In this document: positions 32,942 through 39,845 of the stretch, in pieces
Layout of the letters: the number at the start of each line of letters is the position of its first letter
How positions within the stretch are numbered: position 1 is the first letter of the stretch
Source of the DNA: Gp13-AA77 sp035578005
GTDB taxonomy: Bacteria > Acidobacteriota > Terriglobia > UBA7540
Direction: 5' to 3'
DNA length: 64,000 nt
Assembly (NCBI GenBank): GCA_035578005.1
Contig: DATJYK010000423.1
Location: 1-64,000, forward strand
The notes under the pieces: model-generated
Told to the model about the DNA's origin: nothing
The model's input: only the letters and a program-made list of their open reading frames with translations
Databases searched by the model: none
Made by a program: the position numbers and the translations under genes

Positions 32942-34816
32942 ATGTTTCGATCTTCAATCAAGCCCAGCCTCTGGCTGGGCTTGTTTTTTTTCCTGCCAGC
33001 TTTAGCCCACAGCGCCTCACCCGTTAACCCTTGCGCCACCTGCCACCCCCGCGAAGTCGAGGGTTATTCCCACTCCGCCATGGCGCACTCTTTGAGGCGT
33101 CCTGCTGACGAACCGGTCGGATCATTCGATCACGGCCCATCCGGCACAAAGTTCACCATCCATTCTGAGAGTGACGGTCTTTGGCAGCGGATGGAGCGCG
33201 ACGGATATGTCTCCGACTATCACGTTGAATATGTGGTCGGGTCGGGAAACCACGCGTCCGGCTATCTGGTTCGCATCGGCGACCACCTGTTCCAGTCGCC
33301 AATCTGTTTTTACACGAGATTGGGTCGCTATGACATGGCTCCCGGGTCCGAGGATACCCGCAACCCGGACTTCATCCGTCCGGTCACCGAGGAGTGTCTG
33401 CTGTGTCACTCTGGCAAGCCGCTGCATATCAAGAACACCCTCAATGAATACGAATCTCCGGCCTTCTCTGAGGAATCAATCTCTTGCGACCGTTGCCACG
33501 GCGAGCCGGCTCGGCATCTGAAGGCGCCCCTGCCGGGCTCTATCGTGAATCCTGCCAAGCTCTCTGTGGCCGCCCGCAATAGCGTCTGCGAGCAATGCCA
33601 CCTGAAGGGCGTCGTTCGGGTGCTGAATCCCGGAAAGACCTTTGAAGACTTTCACGCCGGCCTGCCCCTGGAGAAAGTGTATACGATTTACACTGCTGCG
33701 ATCCCGCCTGGCAGCCCTCGGGAAGCCATCAAGGTGATCAGTCAGGCGGAAGAATTGGCGCTCAGCCTTTGCGCCCGCAAGAGCAACGGACGCCTATGGT
33801 GCGGCACCTGCCATGATCCGCACAGTTCAGCGGAGCAACCGGCGGGATACTACAATGCTCGCTGCCTCTCGTGCCACAAGCGAGGCCTCGCTTCCGCCGA
33901 ATCCTCCAAAACGAGTGACGAACGAACCTTGGCTCCCATCTCTCAGCTTGATCCGAAAAGGGCGGGGCTTCAGCCCCGCCGATCTGACGGAACTGCGCGC
34001 TTTGTGTCCCGCTCTCGGCACAGCTTGCTAACAGCAAGCTGTGCCGAGAGCGGGAAGTGGCAAAGATCTGCTAGAGATTGTAACGGCGGGGCTGAAGCCC
34101 CGCCCTTTTCGGATCAAGCTGAGAGACGCGGACTAACTTCCGGGGACGCTTCAGAAACGGGTCACGCAAGCGGGAATCCGCACCCCGACGGCGCCAAGGG
34201 AAACTGCATCGGTTGCCATATGACCAAGCAAAACGCCAAGGACGGCGGCCATACCGTGTTCACGGATCATCGCATCTCTCGCCGGCCCGCGCCGCCGCAA
34301 GGAGGCACGGCTCCCTCCATCGCCGAACTCGTGGCCTGGCGCGAGCCGGCGGAGGGTTTGCGCGAGAGGAACCTGGCGCTGGCATATGTGGAGGCAGGCC
34401 TTGAAGCGGAGACGCCATCCGAAGTTGCTCGGGGTTCTCAAATGCTCACGGCAGTGGCGAAGGCCTTCCCAGACGACCCGGCCGTGGTTAGCGCACTGGC
34501 GAAGGCGCTTCTCTCGATGAACCAGCCAGCCCAAGCCGCCAATCTCTTCGAGCGTGTCCTTTCGATAGGTCCCGACTCCGCCGTGGCCGAAGAGAATGCG
34601 GGAAGAGCATGGATGCAAGCCGGAGACTCGGACAAGGCTCAGGACCATTTTGAACGTGCGGTGAAGGCTGACCCGTTGCTGTTACCCGCAGCCGAAGGCC
34701 TGATGAGAATCTACCGCCAGCGCGGCGAGACGGAAAAACTTTCGGAGCTGGGCGAGCGTGTGGGCGAGGCGTTGGGCCCATCGGCTCCCCAGGAATCAAG
34801 TCCGGCGGGGCCCTAA
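32942..34816 (+). CDS. Seven-haem cytochrome c with TPR tail, carrying an in-frame palindromic insertion
   Basis: 624 residues. Signal peptide MFRSSIKPSLWLGLFFFLPA. Seven CXXCH haem sites: CATCH, CLLCH, CDRCH, CEQCH, CGTCH, CLSCH (308-312) and CIGCH (422-426). The C-terminal 180 residues are TPRs. The second cytochrome at 53471-55069 has the same seven sites in the same order, but only 14 residues between the last two, whereas here there are 109; the excess is encoded by the palindrome at 33940-34125 and its flanks. The signal-peptide codons contain a complete intrinsic terminator. Probable periplasmic electron carrier or haem scaffold; 34 bases after the TonB receptor. Confidence 0.9.
   Translation: MFRSSIKPSLWLGLFFFLPALAHSASPVNPCATCHPREVEGYSHSAMAHSLRRPADEPVGSFDHGPSGTKFTIHSESDGLWQRMERDGYVSDYHVEYVVGSGNHASGYLVRIGDHLFQSPICFYTRLGRYDMAPGSEDTRNPDFIRPVTEECLLCHSGKPLHIKNTLNEYESPAFSEESISCDRCHGEPARHLKAPLPGSIVNPAKLSVAARNSVCEQCHLKGVVRVLNPGKTFEDFHAGLPLEKVYTIYTAAIPPGSPREAIKVISQAEELALSLCARKSNGRLWCGTCHDPHSSAEQPAGYYNARCLSCHKRGLASAESSKTSDERTLAPISQLDPKRAGLQPRRSDGTARFVSRSRHSLLTASCAESGKWQRSARDCNGGAEAPPFSDQAERRGLTSGDASETGHASGNPHPDGAKGNCIGCHMTKQNAKDGGHTVFTDHRISRRPAPPQGGTAPSIAELVAWREPAEGLRERNLALAYVEAGLEAETPSEVARGSQMLTAVAKAFPDDPAVVSALAKALLSMNQPAQAANLFERVLSIGPDSAVAEENAGRAWMQAGDSDKAQDHFERAVKADPLLLPAAEGLMRIYRQRGETEKLSELGERVGEALGPSAPQESSPAGP
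32959..32991 (+). terminator. Intrinsic terminator inside the cytochrome signal-peptide codons
   Basis: Stem CAAGCCCAGCC (32959-32969), loop TCT, stem GGCTGGGCTTG (32973-32983), followed by eight T (32984-32991): an 11-bp perfect stem. It lies 52 bases after the TonB receptor stop and codons 7-17 of the next gene overlap it. It would end the receptor transcript and could also attenuate the cytochrome gene. Confidence 0.85.
33940..34125. repeat. 186-bp nested palindrome inserted in the cytochrome gene
   Basis: Outer arms 33940-33980 and 34085-34125 are perfect 41-bp reverse complements. Inside lies a second perfect 23-bp pair, 34007-34029 and 34033-34055, with a 3-base loop. The outer arm shares the 20-mer GGGCGGGGCTTCAGCCCCGC with the intergenic element at 44850-44966. 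The whole insert is open in the cytochrome frame and is read as, for example, GGAEAPPFSDQAER. Confidence 0.92.
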
Positions 34817-35083
34817 CTAAGGCTCGCGAGGACGGCGGTAGCGTTGCGCCGTACGCTGGGGCTGTAATGGTTGAAAATGGTTGCTAGGACTCTTGGCAGG
34901 ACGTCAGAATGAGAATCCCAAGAAACACTCGGATTAGTGGAAAAGTCAGCCTGGGAAAGGGTCTCAACCGAAGCCTGTGGTAGGGCTGCGTACATGGGGG
35001 CAGCTTGAGGCACAGTTGTAAATACCCATTAGTGGAGCATGTCGCTGCGCGCTGCTTTTAATGATTAACATGGTCAGGCGGTC

Positions 35084-35112
35084 TTGACAAACGATGATTA
35101 TATTACTATACA
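35084..35112 (+). promoter_or_regulatory. Sigma70-like promoter of the TPR gene
   Basis: TTGACA (35084-35089), 17 bases, TATACA (35107-35112), close to consensus. Transcription would start near 35119 and include the 40-bp triplication. The preceding gap from 34817 shows no gene. With this the stretch 34817-35240 is explained as promoter and leader. Confidence 0.65.
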
Positions 35113-35140
35113 GTTAACCATGATACAAAGCCAAAATTAC

Positions 35141-35254
35141 GAAACGAAACCGTCAGGTGTATGAAAACAAAGGATCGCGTGAAACGAAACCGTCAGGTAT
35201 ATGAAAACAAACGACTTTGTGATTAGAAGCCGTCAGGTGCATGAAAACAAAGGA
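35141..35254 (+). repeat. 40-bp tandem triplication covering a start codon
   Basis: Three copies with exact 40-base period: 35141, 35181 and 35221. Each contains CCGTCAGGT, three variable bases, then ATGAAAACAAA. The ATG of the third copy (35241) starts the TPR gene. ATG 35161 opens a 21-codon frame ending at 35226; ATG 35201 is in a third frame. So the initiation region has been duplicated twice, leaving two decoy starts in the leader. Confidence 0.88.
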
Positions 35255-36692
35255 CCTCTTACACAGAACGGCGAGAAATTGGCTCGGCTTCAGTGCCGAG
35301 TCCTGGCTTCGCTCCGCCCAGCCTGAGGGAGTCCGAGTTCTTCGCCTCTCCCTAAGACTGGAAAGGCTCGCGCCTGTCGTCGCAGGGATGTACCTGTTGC
35401 TGGCAGTGTCTGCTTCGAGCCAAACCGCTGCGGCTGCCGATGGGAACGCGGACGGCCAGCAGCAATCGCAGGAGCCGGGTCAACGCTCCGCTGGCGAGCA
35501 GCTCGCGCTTGCTGAGTCATATTTCGATACCCGAAAGTGCAATCTTGCTCTGCCGCACTATGCGAAGGCGGGCCGCGACGACCTGCGCGACAATCCGGAT
35601 GCTGTTCTCCATTACGCGCAGTGCGCGGAGGAACAAGGCGACACGTCACGGGCCGTTTCGATTCTCGGCCTGCTTTCCCCGAAGGATGGCGCGCGCCACT
35701 TTGCAGCCGGCAAGATGCTGGTTGAACATCGGTCGTACGCATCGGCTGCCGTCGAATTTGGATTGGCGCGGCAGAGTTACAGGGACGCTTACACGGCCGG
35801 CTTTGATCAAGCTCTCGCGTACTTCAAAGCCGGGGACTTCGCGAAGACCATTGACACCGCGAATGAGTTGCTAAACCAGGGGCATCGCACGGGAGAGCTC
35901 GCAAACCTCGCGGGTGAAGCGTACCTTCGGAACAAGCAACCTCACGAGGCGTACAACGCCTTGCGGGTGGCTGCCAGCCTCGATCCGAAGAACGAAGACA
36001 ATTACGTGGACCTCTGTTCCCTCACGCTTGATCTTGATAAGTACGATCTCGGAATTGAGATCGCGAACCTCGGCCTTACCCACGTTCCGAACTCGGCGCG
36101 GATTTACCTGCAGCGAGGCGTGTTGCGCGCCATGAAAGGGCAATTCGATGAGGCCCAGCAGGATTTTGCCCACGCGACCAAGCTCGCGCCGAATGATGCT
36201 TCGCCGCGCGTGTCGGAAGGCGTCCTCGCCATGCAACGGGGCGATCTGGACCGGTCGATTGAGCTGCTGCGGCAGGCTACCGCTCTGAGCCCGGAGAATT
36301 ATCTTGCGCAGTTCTGGTTCGCCGAAGCTCTGCTGCGCTCAGGCGTGGCGCCGGACAGCAAGGAAGGTGGCGAGGCCCTCACAGCGCTTGAAAAATCGGT
36401 CCGCTCCAATCCTGAGTTCTGGCATTCCCAAACGGACCTCGGCAAGGTACTGCTGGAACGCGGCGACCCGGATTCGGCCGTCAGCCATCTTGAAAAGGCG
36501 GCCGCTCTAAATCCGGCAGCGACGAATCCTCTTTATCTCTTGGCCCAGGTTTACCTCCGAAAGGGCGATAGAGCGCGGGCACAAGAATTGATGGCTCGAG
36601 TGAGCAAAATGCAGGAAGAGGACCGCGAGGCGTTGGCGCGAGCGGATCTCAAGCAAGTGGCGACGGAGGGAACGGCGTCGCAAGTTCGATGA
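35241..36692 (+). CDS. Exported TPR protein
   Basis: 483 residues. The start is the ATG in the third 40-bp repeat copy, with AGGTGC upstream. A long N-terminal region ends in a hydrophobic segment (LAPVVAGMYLLLAVSASSQT, about 43-62), so export is likely but the signal is unusually long (a later start, at the Met within that segment, is too late). The rest is TPRs such as QLALAESYFDTRKCNLALPH, ELANLAGEAYLRNKQPHEAY, ARIYLQRGVLRAMKGQFDEA and HSQTDLGKVLLERGDPDSA. No catalytic domain is seen. It follows the cytochrome gene and precedes the GntR regulator, within the carbohydrate locus. Confidence 0.85.
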   Translation: MKTKDLLHRTARNWLGFSAESWLRSAQPEGVRVLRLSLRLERLAPVVAGMYLLLAVSASSQTAAAADGNADGQQQSQEPGQRSAGEQLALAESYFDTRKCNLALPHYAKAGRDDLRDNPDAVLHYAQCAEEQGDTSRAVSILGLLSPKDGARHFAAGKMLVEHRSYASAAVEFGLARQSYRDAYTAGFDQALAYFKAGDFAKTIDTANELLNQGHRTGELANLAGEAYLRNKQPHEAYNALRVAASLDPKNEDNYVDLCSLTLDLDKYDLGIEIANLGLTHVPNSARIYLQRGVLRAMKGQFDEAQQDFAHATKLAPNDASPRVSEGVLAMQRGDLDRSIELLRQATALSPENYLAQFWFAEALLRSGVAPDSKEGGEALTALEKSVRSNPEFWHSQTDLGKVLLERGDPDSAVSHLEKAAALNPAATNPLYLLAQVYLRKGDRARAQELMARVSKMQEEDREALARADLKQVATEGTASQVR

Positions 36693-36810
36693 GGTTTGCG
36701 GACAAGGTGTAAAACTTGGCGGGTATTCGGCGTTCGCGTGTGCAGCCTGTATCCTGGGAGCGCGATCGAACGTCACTACTATATTCTCTCAGCGCCTGAA
36801 GGCCTGATCG

Positions 36811-37569
36811 ATGGCTGATAACGTCATCACTGCCGAGCCCAAGGACGGGGCGAGCACCGCGGAGCCGCTTGCCAACGAGAGGCCCGACAGCAGCCTGCGA
36901 AGGTGCTTTGAACAGCTTCGCGAAATGATCGTACACGGCAGGCTCGCGCCGGGCAGCCGCATTGTAGAAGCGGATCTTACGGAAAAGCTGGGGGTGAGCC
37001 GGACTCCCGTACGCGCGGCCTTACACCTTTTGCAAAAAGAAGGCTACGTGGTGGCCACGGCCGCCGGCAGCCGCAAGGCGCGTCTGTCGGTCGCCCCCCT
37101 CACCAAGGAAGACGCCCGCGAGCTCTACGCGATCGTAGGCTTGTTAGAGGGCTTGGCCGGCCGATTCACCGCGCGCCTGGAACCCGGCCAGCGGGCTGAG
37201 GTGGTTGCAAAACTGAAAGAGCTCAACGGAGAGTTGCGAGAACTCTACGAGCGCGGGCGCGGTGATGCCAACAAGATTTTCGAACTCGACCGAAGTTTCC
37301 ACCAGACCGTCGTTCAGGCCAGCGCCGGTCCACGCCTGCTCGCCCTACAGACCTCCATCAGGTCCCAGGCAGAGCGCTACTGGCGGCTTTATGCCAGCGC
37401 GATCCTAGACCAGCTTGGCCTCTCCGTCGAGGAGCACGCGCGGATTATCGAAGGAATTGAGGGCGGCGACGCCGATGCCGCGGATCGCGCTGTGCAGGCA
37501 AACTGGGAGAACGGCGCCGAGCGCCTGGCTCGCGTTATCGACACCATGGGCGAGCGCGGAAGCTGGTGA
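36811..37569 (+). CDS. GntR family transcriptional regulator with FCD domain
   Basis: 252 residues. Residues about 28-95 form the GntR winged helix (LREMIVHGRLAPGSRIVEAD, then LTEKLGVSRTPVRAALHLLQ). The C-terminal part is an all-helical FCD ligand domain with EDARELYAIVGLLEG, FELDRSFHQTVVQA (Asp and His ligands) and VEEHARIIEGI (second His). The place of the third metal His appears to be Asn in VQANWENG, so metal use may differ. The family senses sugar acids or related carboxylates. It converges with the DUF1680/GH127-like gene (2 bases apart) and probably regulates the local glycan genes. Confidence 0.88.
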   Translation: MADNVITAEPKDGASTAEPLANERPDSSLRRCFEQLREMIVHGRLAPGSRIVEADLTEKLGVSRTPVRAALHLLQKEGYVVATAAGSRKARLSVAPLTKEDARELYAIVGLLEGLAGRFTARLEPGQRAEVVAKLKELNGELRELYERGRGDANKIFELDRSFHQTVVQASAGPRLLALQTSIRSQAERYWRLYASAILDQLGLSVEEHARIIEGIEGGDADAADRAVQANWENGAERLARVIDTMGERGSW

Positions 37570-37571
37570 GA

Positions 37572-39638
37572 TCAGCGGAGGGATGCCGACGCGGCCGAGC
37601 TGCCGCGTCCCTCAGCGGCTATGAGTGGAAAGGCTGTAATCCTCAATTTCGCCGCTCCATACGGAATCAGCGTGAGTGACGCGACGGGCTCATTGCTAAC
37701 GACCGGACTTGCGGGCACGGGTCCCGCGGAAGCGTCTACCAGTTTCCAATCAGGAATCTGCTTGCCCTTTACCACGAGCTCGACTGGCGTCCCCTCAGCG
37801 CTAAACGGGAACTGGCCCATAGGCCGTTCGACTACGCGCACCGAGTTCCCGGGATGATTGCGATCGAGAATCAAACCGTAGTTCCACGGCGTCGTCGGCA
37901 GCACTTCCCAATCCGCCGCGGGAGGCTTTGCAGGATGCGGCATTCCATGATCCAGCTTTCGCCACTCCTCCCCAATCTTGAGGGAAAAGATGAGCGGGCC
38001 GCGCTCGACGGCGACGGAATCGTGATACCACCGGGAAGTTCGGATTTGCATGGGAAAGCGGAGAGCAATTCGATCCCCTTTTTTCCACCGCCGCTCGATC
38101 TTGTAGAAGGTTCCCGGTGTCACCTCCGTGGTTTGAGTTGTTCCATCCACGGCGATGCTTGCCCCCTCGGCCCAGGCCGGGATCCTGAATTCGAGAGTAA
38201 ACTGCGCCGGAACCGCCGGATCGATTGCAAACCGAACCTCGCCGGCGAAAGGATACGTGGTGCCCTCCGTGATTCGGACGTGCGTCCCGCCGCGCACTTG
38301 CGTGACGACCACGCTTGGGGCGTAGGCAACGGCCGCAAGCCCCTCATCAGGAGTTGCCATCCACAAGCTGGTTGCGAACTTGGGCCAGCCTTGATGCATG
38401 TTCGCCGTGCAACAGCCGAAGTTCGGCTCAAGCCCGTAAATGTTGGAGTCGGGACCATTCGTGGTCCAGTCGCGGTCCGCCAGGCTGCACAGAACCTGGT
38501 TCGGCTGCTGGTCATATTGGTGCGCCCACATATCCTTCGAGAATGTCCCGGGCAGCGCATTGAACGCGATTCTCTCCAGCCGGTCGCCAAGCCGCGCTTC
38601 TCCAAAGATGCTGATAAGCTCCTCGAGCGAGAACTGTGTTTCCACCACCGAGCACAGTTCGGAGCCTTGGGAAGGGTCGTGCCCTGCGAGGTGTTCGTCG
38701 CAACTGAACATCCCGTTAGGCAACAAGTGGTATTGGTCGAGCTCACTCAACTGGCGATCTGCCGCGTCGCGATCGTCCGAGTTCCCGGAGACCAGCCACC
38801 ACACGCCCGAAGTTTTCAGAGCCATGGCGTTGTTGACGCCGTGGGCGCTCAAAGAAACTTCGACGTTCGCGGGGTTCTTGAAGCCAAGGCGGTCCTTGTC
38901 GGTCTTGGAGGTGAACGGGAACGCGGCGAACTCCCCCTTCCAATCGTGGCCTTGCGCCTCCAGGGTTCGCGCCAAGTCCAGCAGGCTGGCGTCGCCGGTG
39001 CGATTGTAAAGCCAGAGGACGCTGAGCACCTCATCCGCCCAGCGGAACTTGCCCCAGTCGTGAAGCGGGTGCTCCTGCAAATGAGCGGCCTGATACTGAA
39101 AGTATCGCTGCATCGCCGGAATCACGCGCGCATCGCTCGTCGCTTCCTGGTATTGGGTGAGCGCTTTCAGCATCACCATGTTCGGCCACCAGTCACGGTT
39201 CCGCTGCGGACCCAACCATCCGTCGGCGCCCTGGTGAGTGAGAATCCAATTCACCCGTTCCGTCGATTTGCGAATCAGAGTGGGATCATCGAGCAGGTAG
39301 GCCAGTGGCACAAGCCCGTCCAGATAGTACGGGCCGCGCTCCCAACTTTCGCCGGTGCCTCCCAGCCAGCCGCTGTTGGGTCCAACGTCCGACCAGAACT
39401 CGTCGAGATGACCTGTAAGACCATTCGCTTGGATCTCGAGTTGCCGGCGCAGCCAGCCCGCCGGCTTGACCGAGCCGAGAGGCAAGGGATTGAATGCGTT
39501 TTGCCGCAGGGGTGCGCGGTTCGGCACGGCTTCCGAACGGCGGGCCTGAGAGGCACCGTCAGGCACTGCAGTGAGACCGATCGCGGAAACAAACAAGCTC
39601 ACCGCGAGGATTCTGGATGTGCCGGCATCGCTTTTCAT
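37572..39638 (-). CDS. DUF1680/GH127-like beta-L-arabinofuranosidase, secreted
   Basis: 688 residues from ATG 39638, chosen over upstream in-frame codons because GGGGAAG lies 6 bases before it and a signal peptide follows (MKSDAGTSRILAVSLFVSAI). The fold matches GH127-type alpha/alpha barrels: GPYYLDGLVPLAYLLDDP, GELCS-like SELCSVVETQ (Glu near the active site) and the paired Cys in NFGCCTANMHQGWPKF. It differs from the GH127 at 21255 by lacking the EECCC cluster, so it may belong to a sister family (GH146/GH142-like are possibilities) or have other specificity. Divergent from GH3 across 207 bases. Confidence 0.85.
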   Translation of the reverse strand: MKSDAGTSRILAVSLFVSAIGLTAVPDGASQARRSEAVPNRAPLRQNAFNPLPLGSVKPAGWLRRQLEIQANGLTGHLDEFWSDVGPNSGWLGGTGESWERGPYYLDGLVPLAYLLDDPTLIRKSTERVNWILTHQGADGWLGPQRNRDWWPNMVMLKALTQYQEATSDARVIPAMQRYFQYQAAHLQEHPLHDWGKFRWADEVLSVLWLYNRTGDASLLDLARTLEAQGHDWKGEFAAFPFTSKTDKDRLGFKNPANVEVSLSAHGVNNAMALKTSGVWWLVSGNSDDRDAADRQLSELDQYHLLPNGMFSCDEHLAGHDPSQGSELCSVVETQFSLEELISIFGEARLGDRLERIAFNALPGTFSKDMWAHQYDQQPNQVLCSLADRDWTTNGPDSNIYGLEPNFGCCTANMHQGWPKFATSLWMATPDEGLAAVAYAPSVVVTQVRGGTHVRITEGTTYPFAGEVRFAIDPAVPAQFTLEFRIPAWAEGASIAVDGTTQTTEVTPGTFYKIERRWKKGDRIALRFPMQIRTSRWYHDSVAVERGPLIFSLKIGEEWRKLDHGMPHPAKPPAADWEVLPTTPWNYGLILDRNHPGNSVRVVERPMGQFPFSAEGTPVELVVKGKQIPDWKLVDASAGPVPASPVVSNEPVASLTLIPYGAAKLRITAFPLIAAEGRGSSAASASLR

Positions 39639-39845
39639 TGATCTTCCCCGAGGCGCGAACTGCATTGGCGTGCCCTCAGCTCTGAAAGGCGCGCCCATCA
39701 ACTATATTCAAAATGTGTCCTCTAACGCATTTCTTTCTTCGCGCCCCAGTCGACCTTGCGTTCCGAGAATCGGGTGTATATTGTTGGGCGCAATTCTAAC
39801 GGACGAATTTCGGTTGTGTCGCCATAACGTCCGGAGGAGGACATC

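Noticed and set aside
35141..35254. Possible CRISPR-like array
   Set aside because: Three units with the repeat running through the whole 40-bp period and no variable spacers; no cas genes. It is a tandem duplication.
37854..39641. 595-codon plus-strand frame opposite the DUF1680 gene
   Set aside because: Shadow of the real minus-strand gene; no motif, low-complexity composition.
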